64,000 bases of DNA from contig CM070599.1 in assembly GCA_036346395.1 (NCBI GenBank), positions 11,399,232 through 11,463,231 on the forward strand, given 5' to 3'. Shown one piece after another: positions 11,226-22,667 of the stretch. Source of the stretch: Hsuehochloa calcarea (taxonomy: Eukaryota; Streptophyta; Magnoliopsida; Poales; Poaceae). The notes under the pieces were generated by a model, which saw only the letters and a program-made list of their open reading frames with translations, was not told the DNA's origin and did not search any database. Each line of letters starts with the position of its first letter. Position 1 is the stretch's first letter. The position numbers and the translations under genes were made by a program.

Positions 11226-13245
11226 TGTCGGACCCGGGAGTAACACCCCAGAATCCTCTGTGCATTTACAACTAGTCCGTGATCGATAGCTAGTTCACAC
11301 AAGAAATGATATGGTAACATCCATAAATCGCACAACTTTATTAATAAATATCAGAGTTGATTACAAGAAAGGCTTACAAGCCAACATTAAACAAACACAG
11401 CGGAAAACGAAGAAGTAGTGGAGTCGGTGATCGCCACGAACAATCGATCGTAGCGGCCTAATCGTCGAGATCCGAAGTCCTTCTCCTCTGAAATTTATTT
11501 GCATGAAGCAAGGGTGAGCACAACTACCGTGCTCGCAAGTTACACCCAGTAACAGAGTTAATGCATGTATGGATATATCAAAGGAAGGCTTATTGGTTGA
11601 ATTTGCATAAAGCAATGTTTTCTTTAAATATTTGCTATTAAGTTCCAAAGCAGTTGTTCTATAACTAGAATTCATTTTTATAAATTCTCAAGTTTTATAG
11701 TAGGATAACCTCCATATGAAACATGGTGATGGATACCCTCCTATCACATGGCTAACCGCCCAATTTTACCACAAGGATTAACCATCCTCAAATCATTTGC
11801 AAAAATTATTTTAAAACAAAATCAAAGCTAACTTTGAGTGGCTTTGCTCAGCATGTCCATGACCGTGGACACGGCTATTCGAATAGTTTTACACTCTGCA
11901 GAGGTTGTACAACTTTACCCACAAGAGATAATCAACTTTTAATGTCCGTCGACACACTTAGTAGGTGTGCGACTAAGTGATTATCACGAGACCTTTACAA
12001 TCGTCATTCCAAAGTAGTCATGCCCGCTAAGGTTTCACTTCCTTTGGATTAACCATCCGCTAGAAGCCCCCTCTTGCGCCGCTAAGGTTTCACTTCCATT
12101 GGGTTAATCACCCGTCGGAAACCCCCTCTTGCACCAAGTGGGAATACTATCTAACCGACACCCACACACCAAAATGGCACAACTAAAATGGAACATTGCA
12201 AATTATTCACCTTAGCTTTGTCCCATTCGGACTTGTGGTAGTGCGGTGGAGCTTTGCAAGATGCGGCTCGAAGACCGGTCCTTAAGCGACTTGGGCGACT
12301 TTCAAAATAACCCCGGGCCTCAAACCTACCGGATTGAGCCCGTGCATAAACTCGCACCCACCAAGCATCCATTAGTCCAAGTACAAACCGACTTTTCATT
12401 TTTGCTTTTCAAAGTCATTTGTAAAATCTTCCATGACAAACCAATGTCATAGGCTTTTAAACAATAATTGATTATTTGGGCCAAATTCTGAATCAACATT
12501 TTGGTCTAAGCATATCTAAGCATAATTTTTTCCAAAATGTTACGGTTCATACTCTGCATAAACGATTTTTATCTAATGTGTCAAGGTATGTTTCATTCAA
12601 CAGCAAAGTTGGCTATACAATGGCAATGTGAATAACTATAATTTAAAAGCAATTATTTAAATTACTTGAATAGAAATAGCATGCAATAATAATTTAAAAC
12701 AGAATTTAAATAATTTGAAATATTGGGATCAAATATGATCAAAGGTATAACTTGCCTTGCTTGGTTATGTTGTTCTCAAGCAGCGTCGAAATCCGGTTGT
12801 CAGAGTAGTCGAACTCTATCACGCGTAAGCGATCCAAATTCAAATGAAATCCAAATAAAATCCAAAATTAAGAAATAAATACTGGAAGTAAGATATCGAC
12901 TTTATATGAATATAGGAATTTGAATCGATGAAATCGGAGTTAAATGCGAGAGAACAATTTCCGGAAGTTTGATTCTCACATGAAATAATGAATTCCGAAA
13001 ATTGTATTGTTCATTTGCAAATGGTTGATTCGGTTGTTTGCGGTGAAAGACCAAATGAATGTGTATGTGTGTATGACATCAATGGCCCACATGCTAGTGA
13101 GAGAATGATGTTTAGTTAGAATATAAATGGGAGTATGGCATATGGGCATTACTGTCAAGACTCTAAGAGAGAAAAGAAACTTTCTTTAAAAAAATAAAAA
13201 TAAACATGGCTGCCATGATTCGACCCGAGACCTCTTGTGGCAACC
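11226..13245 (-). repeat. 3' LTR of L, first block (before insertion of E)
   Basis: This aligns with 26469-28510 of the right LTR, with many one- to three-base differences, mostly at CAG/CTG contexts. On the minus strand a poly(A)-signal-like AATAAA (11337-11342) lies near the LTR end, and an acceptor-like block (CTCACCCTTGCTT ... TTTCAG, about 11484-11521) precedes it. The block is interrupted at 13245 by E and resumes at 24293. Confidence 0.88.
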
Positions 13246-14870
13246 TGAAGGACCGAAATGGCAACAGAGGGGGTGAATGGTGCTTTAAAATAATAACTCC
13301 CTTTCTTTGTAATTAAATAAGACCTACAAAGTCCTCGGATATCTCAAGAAGAGTGAAGCAAAATCGAGAACAAGAACGAAGTTTGATCGTTGCGGAGAAA
13401 TCGGATGTTCCGATTTTACGTGATAGTTCCGCACTCCGGAAGTTCCGGGGTTGATCTTGGAAGTTCCGCTGCGATAGTTTCGCCATGGACAATCGGAAGT
13501 TCGATTGTCTGGAAGAAGAACAGTCGCTCGGGTTTTCCCAAAAATCCAAAATCACGAAATCTTGAGTGCTCTTCTCGAGTCAAGGTTCACGAGGACATCA
13601 TCCTAAACACCATCTTGACCTTATGGAGAAGAATCGCAAACAAAGATCCAATAATCAAGCTAAATATGGATTTCTTGAAGAAGGGAAAGAAAGACCAAAA
13701 CCCAAAATAGACACGATTCTCGATTCTTAGTTCATGAGACTTTGGGAATCCATTAGCAATAACAAAACGACTCTAGATATCAAGTTTCATGCTATTTCAT
13801 ACGACGAATCAAAAGATACATCAAAACCTTAAATATTCAACATGAGCGAGAAAGGGAATAGAAAGGCATAGGCAAGTAATCAAAACCTCGAGATTCATTA
13901 AGAGAAATCAAAAGATTACAAGGAACCACGGAGGAATGATTACAAGATTTTGATTCATTCTCTCTCAACAAACTCTCAAAGCAAAACAAACCTTTTGCTA
14001 AAGCTAACCCTAATTTTCTTTCTCCCAAAGTCTAACCCTAACTCGTGGTTCTCCCTATTTATAGCCTTGGCTAATGGGCCTCCAACCCATTAAGCCCGCT
14101 ACACCCGAACGGAACCGCCTCCACTTTTGCCGCTTTGCGAAATGACCCTTTCGCTCTTTGCGCACCTTCTGGAAGCCTCCCGTACACCTTGTTGTGCACG
14201 ACTCGCAACCGCTTCAAGATTCACGCCGTCTTCGACACATCCCGACCGTTCTGACCTCAACGCCTCCTGCGCCTAGTCCGGTCCACGTGTCTCGCCACGA
14301 CTCCATCTTGATGCCCTGCAGTCAACACAGACAAAAACACATCACATAGCATTGCACAATAACATAGCATCAACATTTGTATAAGACTCAAACTCATACA
14401 AAATCAAAATCACAAAATAATCTTCTACGCGATTACTGGACACAATCGGAAGTTCGCGACTACCACGCTGAAGTTCCGATTCCTAACATCCGCATTTGTC
14501 GGAATATCGGAAGTTCGCGCTTAACAGTGGAACTTCCGATCTTCTGAACATCCGATTTCCCAGAATTTCAATTCCGATTTCCATCTCTGAGGAACACTCA
14601 ATGTCAGTATTATCGGACACTCCGCTACCCCATGTGCGGAAGTTCCGATTTCCTTCAGCCGAAACCAAAACCCAGATAAATCGGAAGATCCTATTTCTAA
14701 CGCCGGTAGTTCCGATTTATCGGAACTTCCGCTCCATACACAGCGGTAGTTCCGATTACCCTGACTCAGCCCAGAAACAGTCCAAACCGAAAACCTCAAC
14801 TCTCAATCTAATCAACACACTTGTCAAATACTCATCACTCAGAGTGGAGGACCTCTCACATGGTCTCTCA
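13246..14870 (-). repeat. 3' LTR of E (left copy)
   Basis: It has the same length as the right copy at 22668-24292. It carries palindromic CGGAAGTTCCG-type motifs in two clusters, 13402-13504 and 14443-14757, and a TATA box (minus, 14056-14063). Differences from the partner are mostly short gaps at CAG/CTG sites, for example cctcgg here against cctctgg at 22754. Confidence 0.93.
14056..14063 (-). promoter_or_regulatory. TATA box of E LTR (left copy)
   Basis: TATAAATA on the minus strand, in the context CTATAAATAGGGAGAA; the right copy is at 23493-23500. LTRs of G, G1 and G2 have the same octamer in a similar place. Confidence 0.75.
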
Positions 14871-14885
14871 ATCTCCCCCTTGATG
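14871..14885 (-). other. polypurine tract of E
   Basis: CATCAAGGGGGAGAT on the minus strand, immediately before the 3' LTR start TGAGAGACC. It corresponds to TCAAGGGGGAGA before the 3' LTR of G (53001-53015). It primes plus-strand DNA synthesis. Confidence 0.88.
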
Positions 14886-16640
14886 AGTATATTGACAATT
14901 ACCGAAAAAGCATAAGATGAGTTTGAGATTACAGTCAACCAAGGTCTAAACAGGAGTAATTAAGCTCAAGACCAATGTTGACAAAAAAGAGAAAGACTTG
15001 AGATGATATGAAAGAGCAATTTTTGCACAAAAACTCAAGGCTTTTCTTCAGAAGGCTTTTTCTCACAAATATTCTCCCCCTTTGGCAATAAAATCATCAA
15101 TATGTAGAAAAGGGAGGAAAAGACTATATGATGTTCATTTTAAGCATTAGGAGCCATGTAGATTATCCAAAATGACTATTAGAGGATTACACCAAGCCAT
15201 AACACAGAAGAATGCTATCAAGATCATGACAATCGATGTATAGAAGAGCTAAGACAGAAAGTCCATAATCTGATTAAAGATCCAATTCTTTAGCAGGTCA
15301 AATAAGTCAAGATGGAAGTCTAGCTAAAGATATCCAAAGATGATGCAAGCCATGTCAAATAATCTAACTTGAACCAAGAAGACTCATAATGAACAGTGTA
15401 GAGTGCTACCAGTTGAAGAGGGACTCATTTTATCCAGGACTTGGTCTCTTTTAGAGATAAGCATTTTTAGCACATTTTTCTTTTTCTGAAGACATTTTAT
15501 GGTTTTATCTCAGTAAAGCAAGCTCTGGACTAGGTGCCATCCACAACTGCCTCCTAAGCTTCAACCATTTTTTTATATTTTAAACCATGTGCTAGATCTC
15601 AAGCCTTATGCGACCACTCCAAGCAACAGACTTAAGGAGGTGATCTTAGGTCATCCAAGACTCCCCCTGAGTTCATGCCTAGTGCAATGGCAAGCCGTCT
15701 CATGAGAAAGATTTGGTGAGATCAGTTTTTTCGCACAAAAGAGATCATTTTTGCTTTTGAAGTTTTTAGACCAGTGATTAGAGATAAGTCATGTTTCTTA
15801 CCAAACTGAGCTTACTCAAAAGTTCAAAAGACATTCAGGACTCAACTCAGCCTACTTGACATGGCAAAAATCATAAAAGGATAGTTTCAACCAGACTAGT
15901 CTCAAGAGCTATCATGACAAGATTTTAATTCAAGTTTAGCATTTTTAAACACCTTAGCATGGCAAAGACTAAACTACACATAAAAAGTCATGATAGATCT
16001 AGCAGTTTAGCATAAATCATGGCAAGATGTAAAACAGTGAAAACATATCATAAGGGATAATAAACAAGGCTCCATTTGATTATAATGCAATGCTTGATGA
16101 GATACGCAAAAATCCAGATTCCCTTCAGAATGAGATGCATCTTTTAATTCAGGTTGAGTTAAGACACAATTAAGAATATGGAGTAACCAAGAATAACTCC
16201 CCCCTGAACCAAAGGAACAAAAACGAGAATCTGATAAGTAAACCAGAAAAGGCAGTCCTTTAGAGCATAGAAAAGATATAGAGATAACTATCGCTCGCAT
16301 GATTCTTATCTACCCCATATGATTCTAGGACTATTAGTGATCTACACAAACACTAAGGAGCAAACACTGTCCCTGTCTACCCAAGGGTGGCCCGACCCCT
16401 GCTAGAACCTATAAGAAGTGAGTAAGCTCTACTTAGAGAGGGAAGAGACAGCTAATAAATAGCATCCTAGAAGCATAAGACAAGAAGTAGCAGTCAAAGC
16501 AAAGTGGCAAGAGAAACACTCTAACCTATCTTTGGAAGGACTTGACCAAATATTAAAAGAAATGAAACGAGAAAAGGAGTAAGCGTATAATATAATATAA
16601 TATAATATAATATAATACAGGTAGTAGCACAACGCTCCCC
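14886..16640 (-). other. 3' non-coding region of E, with secondary polypurine-like tracts
   Basis: About 1.75 kb between the end of pol and the PPT. I see no conserved protein. Segments are shared with 51600-53000 of G in matching order, including a CTCATGAGACGGCTTGCCAT-like stretch (about 15681-15708 here, 52047-52068 in G). Extra purine tracts on the minus strand include CCAAAGGGGGAGAAT (about 15071-15085) and CTCAGGGGGAGTCTTGG (about 15656-15672). Their conservation in G suggests function, which is inference. Confidence 0.7.
16588..16618. repeat. microsatellite, five-base unit (TATAA)n
   Basis: About six tandem copies of a five-base TATAA/ATAAT unit lie in the 3' non-coding region of E, just downstream of pol on the minus strand. 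No similar array is present at the matching place in G, so it probably expanded after insertion or is specific to this copy. Confidence 0.9.
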
Positions 16641-18190
16641 TCACAAAGTGATCCGTAAGGACAAACCACCCCAAGCTCTCCATGGTGTAAAACCGAGAGC
16701 ATCCGGAGGCTTAGTGAAGATATCCGCCAGCTGGTGCTCACTCTCCTGGCTGGAGCACAATGTCACCCTTCTCTACATGGTCTCGAAGAAAGTGATATCG
16801 ATATCTATATGCTTGGTCCGAGAATGTTGCCTTTGGGTTCTTGGCAATGCAAATCGCAGGCGTGTTATCACGAGAAGAGTGGAGCGCATCGATAGATAGC
16901 CCGAAATCCTGCAGGTCGAGACCATCAAAGCACTTGACTACAACAATCGGCTGCGACAGCGTGCTCGGCCTCTGCGGTGGGTCGCGCAACACCGGATTGC
17001 TTCCTCGGCGACCGGGAGGCGAGAGAAGTGCCAATGAATTGACAAGTGCGGAAGTGCTCTTCCTATCTATCCTCTGACCAACAAAGTGCGCATCGGAGAA
17101 GGCTCTAAGAGATAGACAAGAAGAGGAAGAGTACGGATGCCATAGTCAATGGTAGCTCGAAGGTACGAAGATGCGCTTCACCGCTTTGACGGTGAGATAC
17201 GCGAGGAGAAGCTCAAACCGAGCACAAAGACACACGTAAAAGTGTATGTCCGGTCTCGAGGTCGTGAGGTACAAGAGAGCCTATCATGCTCCTGAAATCC
17301 TTTTGGTCAGCAGTTCGCCGTCTTCATCCGGATCGAGCGGTTGTAGATGCCATTGGAGTTGATCTCGGCTTTCCATCATTCATGTCGAAACGCTTCAGAG
17401 GTCTCGAGTGTATTTGCCTTGATGAAGAAAGGTACCTCCCGAGTCTGTTTGATTTGGAAGCCAAGGAAGAAACTCAACTCGCCCATCATGCTCATTTCAA
17501 ACTCCGAGCTCATGACATCGGAAACTGGGAAGCGAGCATGCGAGGAGCCGCCAAAGATAATGTCATCCACGAGATCTGGACGAGCGGAAGATCGGTGCCA
17601 AGGCGGCGGATGAACAAGGTCTTGTCAATTTTACCCATCTCAAAACCATGGCTCGTGAGATAGGACTTAAGCCTTTCATACCAAGCTCGGGAGCTGCTTG
17701 AGTCCATACAAAGCTTTGGAAAGCTCAGTAGACATGGTTAGGGTATTTGGGGTTCTCGAAACCAGAGGTCAGTCGACATAGACTTCTTCCTCAATAAGGC
17801 CATTTAGGAAGGCACTCTTGACATCCATTTGGTAAAGCTTGAAACCCTTAGAAGCCGCAAAGGCAAGCGAGATTCTAATGGCTTCAAGTCTAGCTACAGG
17901 GCAAAGGTCTCTTCAAATCTAGACCCTCAACTTGAGAGTACCCACAGCTACCGACCTAGCCTTGTTTCAATGACTAACCCATCTTCACTTTGCTTGTTCT
18001 TGAACACCCATTTGGTCCCAATGATATTGTGACCTTGAGGGGGCTCAACAAGGACCGGACCTTGTTCCTTTCAAAGTTTTCCAATTCCTCGTGCATGGCG
18101 TTAGTCCATGACTCATCGAAAAGAGCATGACAAACGCCTTTGGGCTCAAACGAGGCAACAAAGCGCGAATGGAGACAGAATAGAGACATG
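16641..18190 (-). pseudogene. pol: E reverse transcriptase and RNase H
   Basis: Minus-strand pieces in order are: RFVASFEPKGVCHAL..ESWTNAMHEELENFERN (RT N-terminus, about 18150-18050); ARAWYERLKSYL and DKTLFIRR (about 17690-17620); MDDIIFGGSSHARF holding the catalytic Asp pair (about 17570); SSEFEMSMMGELSFFLGFQIK (about 17510-17450). RNase H follows at 17034-16740 with NTPAICIAKNP, YRYHFLRDHVEKGDIVL and the end of pol near 16640. Frameshifts separate almost every piece, and a large share fall where the G copy has CAG or CTG. The enzyme would copy element RNA to DNA; this copy is not translatable as read. Confidence 0.88.
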
Positions 18191-19300
18191 CCGCTTTTGA
18201 GCGAGTGACTCGCTCAAAGAGATCTCCAATTATCCGCTCAAAGGATGATCCTTTTGAATGTGTCTTGGAGGTCGGGGTGAGATGAAGAAGTGGCCTCTAC
18301 CTCATTAGCGCATTTGAGATAGGGACAGAGCCACTAGCTTGGAAGAAGCGTAAGGTAAGGGTGATCTCCTCGAGGTGCGGTGGAAGAGGGCACCTCAAGA
18401 GGAAGAGAAGGAACCTGGATCGGGTAAACAACCCTCATCTCCATCCTCCTCATCGCCCACAAAGATGGACTCGCATCGCTCTAAGGAACTCGAGATATCG
18501 TGCCTAGTCCTGGGATGGCCTCATCGAAGGTCACCTCACGTGTTTCTAACAATTTACTAGATTCGCAGCCTGCACTCTATAGGCACGAGAAGAAGTCGAG
18601 TAACCCGAAAGATCCCATCACAAGATCGTGACTCGAACTTATCTAGGTTCCTGACTTGAGAATAAAACACTTGCAACCAAACACACGAAAATGCGAGACG
18701 CTGGTTTTCGCCCATATCTCAACTCATAAGAAGTGCGATGCAAGAGTGCCCAAGAAAACTCATAGAAACATGACAAGCGTAGCAATTGCCTCATTAAAAC
18801 TTCCTAGGTGTAGAGTACTCATCAAGCATCGTCCCGCCATCTCGACCAAGGTACGGTTCTTCCTCTCCACAACGCCATTTTGTTGGGGGCGATGGAGACG
18901 AGAACGGTGCTCTACACTGCCTCACCACAAAACTCTCAAAGTAGGAATTCTTGAACTCGGTGCCATTATCGGTCTGAATTGCTCGTAATGCACCGGAGCT
19001 CAACAGAAAGCCTACCAAAAGACCACGAAAAGAGTAAACGCCTCATCCTTCGAGGCTAAGAAGAACACCCAAGAATACCTCGAGAAGTCATCGACCACGA
19101 CAAGTACGCACCACTTCCTCCCATCGATCACTCTTAGCCGGTCCCATCGTGTCCATATGGAGCAGCTTGACACAGTGCATCCGTCATAGTCATCATGAAT
19201 CGAGGATGTGAAGCGGCAACCATTTTGCCGTGCGGCAAGGAGCACAAACAAGATCCTTGACCATTTTGAGTTTCGCAAACCACGAATGAGATCGTGGCCG
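18191..19300 (-). pseudogene. pol: E integrase
   Basis: The minus strand shows KWCVLVVVDDFSRYSWVFFLASKDEAF (about 19120-19035) with the first catalytic Asp in VVVDDFSRY, then AIQTDNGTEFKN (about 18985-18950) with the second Asp, then MLDEYSTPRKF (about 18825-18795). Further down a region like FGCKCFILKSG (about 18700-18650) matches the post-catalytic part. The catalytic Glu segment (PQQNGVVERKN in relatives) lies in a shifted frame near 18890-18850. Integrase inserts element DNA and causes 5-bp duplications. Frameshifts divide it into several pieces. Confidence 0.85.
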
Positions 19301-20500
19301 CTTAACTCGGTCGATGATCAAATCCTATATGACCAAGTCTCCTATGCCGAAAGACAAATCACGGATTCGAAGCAATTAAACATCGGAGAGGATCACGGAA
19401 GATCCGAAAAATCAGCACGAAAAATCCTCCCATAACGAGAAATCCATAAACTAGACTACCCAAGAATCAAGAATTTTGCAATTGTTTTTCTTAAAGCTCA
19501 CCTCGAAACCGCCATCGTAAGTCGAGAGACGAAAGCAAATTATACTGCAGCTTACTTACTAAGGCAACATCTTTTAAAATAAAAGAATCATTAATGCTCA
19601 CAAGTATTTTTAGCGATGACGCGCCCAAATGAAGCATCTCCAAAGTGATCGTCTCATCACCGGAGCGGGCTAGGAAGAAAACCAACGAGACTCACCACCA
19701 TATGACGTGAACAACCGAGTCTACAATCCGCACCTTTCCTTCCCACCATGGCCGCGACCACGAGTCAAGCAGAGTAAAGTCTCGATCGTGAATCAAAGAT
19801 GATTTTGGCACCCAATCTTGAGTAACACGACGAGCAGATGAAGTAGTCAAGAAAGACCGACCTCTATCTACCCTACGCCTCTGTCACTCAACAAGTCAAA
19901 GATCTCACTGCTTTGGATCCGATCGCTATGGAGGAGCGAGTCGAAGTGCCGATAATATGTCGATCTCGCCATGTAGCTATCTCGAAAGGAAAACGAGATC
20001 TACCCTCGTGACGGCGGAGATTACGACCAAAGGAGCATGAGGACGAAAATCGAAAACTTCGGAAAAACCAAGTCCTCGATCTTGCCCAAAATCATCGATG
20101 GAACAAATCTAGACCTCGTGTTGGTCTTAGGTGCACTCAAGATCCGGGCTGACCACAATGTTCCTAAGAGACTCAACACGATCTCTTCGCGCGATCTTGG
20201 CGCTGAAGCAATGATCAACTAAATGTCCATCTTTACGATGAAGGTGCAATGATACTTCGCCTTACGAGGGGCGAAGCCGCAGTGGGATCACCTTGTCGTC
20301 GAAATCCTTTGAACAAAACCCGCGACTTAAAATTGACTTTCTCGCCCGGGCTTAGTTTTGATCACACCGTGCTATGGTTTTGAGCACGACGGTGGATGCT
20401 TCCTCATATCCTCCTGGATATCATATCCTAGACCCTGATTAAATCTGCAAATTTTAGATTTGTCTAGAATGAGATTGAGCTTCTTCTTGCCTCCTACAAA
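19301..20500 (-). pseudogene. pol: E aspartic protease and GAG-pre-integrase region
   Basis: On the minus strand a VDSGCSRHM protease active-site segment is encoded near 19725-19700, followed by NDSFILKDVALVSKLQYNLLS (about 19590-19530), the usual C-terminal protease/GAG-pre-IN transition of Opie-type elements. Between 19300 and 19500 only short matches remain. The 19950-20500 part is poorly preserved and I see no certain domain there. Confidence 0.7.
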
Positions 20501-21447
20501 CCTCTCGAGAGTGTTCATAAGATACTGACACTCCCGAAAGAGAGAGGTGCAAGAAGAGCAGGGGAAGAAGGGACATCAAGAAGATAAGGAGCGTAAGAAG
20601 AACCAACAACAGAGGAAAGATTGGCTTGTGCACGCACAGCCGACTTTGGGGGGACAGTCCTACTGCTAGCAGATTGGTTCACGTTACTATGCGTCTCTAC
20701 CAAACCCTTAGACTTCTTCCCAAAGACACACACAATACAAGCAGATGATTGTGTTCTAGAAGGTCCTTAGTTAGCTTCACACATTTTTCATCCAATGCAA
20801 CCAAATCACATTTTAGTTTATTACAATGATTGCAAGGTGAGCTAACAAGGTCCTTAGAAGCATACTGAGCCAATTTGTTACTGTGATCAATCATTTCTTG
20901 AAACTGCTTAGATACAGATTCTAGTTCAATGCTTAACTTAGGACAGCTTTAAACAAGAAACAATAGGCTCTAGTAGCGCGCCTTGAAATTCAACAATTTT
21001 GTGATCTCGCCTGCTTTAGGTTCATCTTGAGATTATTACAATTTTCACAAGTTTCAGTGCAGATCAAGCAAAGATGGTATAAAGACCTCTAAACGAATTG
21101 TCCTTAACCTCACATGAGGTGCAAGCAAAGAGCCTCAACAAAGAGTGGATGAAGGAGGTGCTACCCTACTCATCTCTAGTTCAAAGAAGAAGACTAATGT
21201 TCTCCACCTTAATCATGTCTAGTTCAGAAGACACACTATCATGCAAGATCCTTAGTTTTTCCATGTCATCAAGCAAAGCACAACAAGTGTCACAATCATC
21301 ACGGAGGGAGCAGATGTAAGTGAGGTAAGCTCCGTGATAGTCTAGCTACTTCCTTCTCCAACACGTAACACTTAGCCCTAGACTTAGCATGAAATCTACC
21401 TAGCTTAAGAAAAGCATCATTAAGCTGGGTCATAAGTGGGACTAACC
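20501..21447 (-). pseudogene. gag: E gag C-terminal charged/Cys-rich region
   Basis: Minus-strand reading gives KLAQYASKDLVSSPCNHCNKLKCDLVALDEK (about 20875-20785), a C-X2-C plus heptad-like helical stretch, then a Ser/Val-rich tail (20733-20515). G has the counterpart at 47031-47807, where CENC, CVSC and CTRC motifs recur in coiled-coil-like sequence. Long Gag tails of this sort are found in Opie-like elements. Stops and shifts break it. Confidence 0.65.
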
Positions 21448-22611
21448 TCATCGGAGTCGGAGTACGTCATTGCCGCTCGATTCGCCCAGAGGCCATGAAG
21501 CACATGCCGAGAAGTTGCCGCCGTCCTTGGGATCATGATCGCCCTTCACATCATCGTCACTCCACCCCTCCACCTCGGCGGTGTCCACTTCGCCGAGGCG
21601 TGAGGACGCGATGGAGCAATGTACCTTCTTAGCCTTCCCAAAGTTGCGGAACTTCTTCTTGCCTTGGTCAGTCTTTGAGGGCTTCGTGTTGCGGTTCTTG
21701 TCGATGTAGTCGTTCTTGCTTGGACCGCCATAGTCACCTTTGCCCTTCCCAAGCTTGGGACGGTTTGCTCGGATGTGGTTGGGGCCACCACACTCAAACA
21801 AATCACAGACCTCCTCTTTTACCATCCCTCCTCCTCTTGTAAGCATGAGAAAACTTCCGAGCTAGGAGGGCTAGCTGCTCATCCTCAAGTCGCTCTAACC
21901 GATCATCGCTATGTCACGAGAGCGCCTAGGGAGAACCCACGACGACTCGTAAGAAGATCCAGAAGTGGGATCAGTGACTAAAGCCATCGACTGTGACTTC
22001 GACCTTCGAGAGACAATGTCAATCTCGTGAGTCTTGAGACGCGAGTACAGCGCATCAAGAGTCAGGGTCGAGAGGTCCGTGCTATCCTTGATGGTAGTCA
22101 CTTTCATCTCCCAAACACGAAGATCAAGTGCAGAAAGCATCTGTCGAGCGTTATCCGAGTCGGGGTATGTAAGACCGACCGCTCGGAGGTTGCTCAAGAT
22201 TTTGTGAAAACGCGAAAAGCACTCGTCAAGAGATTCACCAGCAAGCATCTCAAATTTACTATATTCTCGCTTGAACTGGTCTTGTCGAACAGTCTTAATC
22301 TGAGTGGTGCCCTCATGGTATGCATCGAGGGTCACCCAGATGTCATAAGCAGAAATCAAATGAGAAATACGATCAAACTCACTTCTGCTCAAACCCTGAA
22401 TGATAATGTTCCTTGCCTTAGCATTTGCCTCAACATCAGCCATATTTCCCACATTGATGTTCTCATCGGCAGGAACAGCAAACCTGACCTTCACCTTTCT
22501 CCAGATGGCATACCCCTGAGCCTGGATATACGTTTCCATTCGGCTCTTCCAGAAGGGGTAATCCAGACCATCAAAGACTGGAGGCTTGGTGGAATACTTG
22601 TCCGTTGCCAT
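21448..22611 (-). pseudogene. gag: E gag, capsid and zinc knuckle
   Basis: The start ATG at 22611-22609 gives MATDKYSTKPPVFDGLDYPF, about 40 bp downstream of the PBS, and matches the G start at 45827. The copia Gag landmarks are YPFWKSRMETYIQAQG, NIIIQGLSRSEFDRISHL, AYDIWVTLDAYHEGT and LDECFSRFHKILSNL in one 238-residue frame (22611-21895). The next frame (21846-21448) carries an incomplete knuckle ECGGPNHIRANRPKLGKGK, with Arg where the last Cys is expected and the first Cys displaced by a shift. An acidic Asp/Glu region follows. It would form the particle. Confidence 0.9.
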
Positions 22612-22652
22612 GGCTCTGAAGACCGGTTAAGATCTATAAAGAAGAGCTAACC

Positions 22653-22665
22653 GGCTCTGATACCA
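22653..22665 (-). other. primer binding site of E
   Basis: TGGTATCAGAGCC on the minus strand, two bases from the right LTR, complementary to initiator-Met tRNA. G has the identical site at 45774-45786. Confidence 0.93.
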
Positions 22666-22667
22666 AT

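Noticed and set aside
22027..22650. 207-codon plus-strand frame
   Set aside because: It is antisense to E gag, whose minus-strand frame has clear copia Gag residues.
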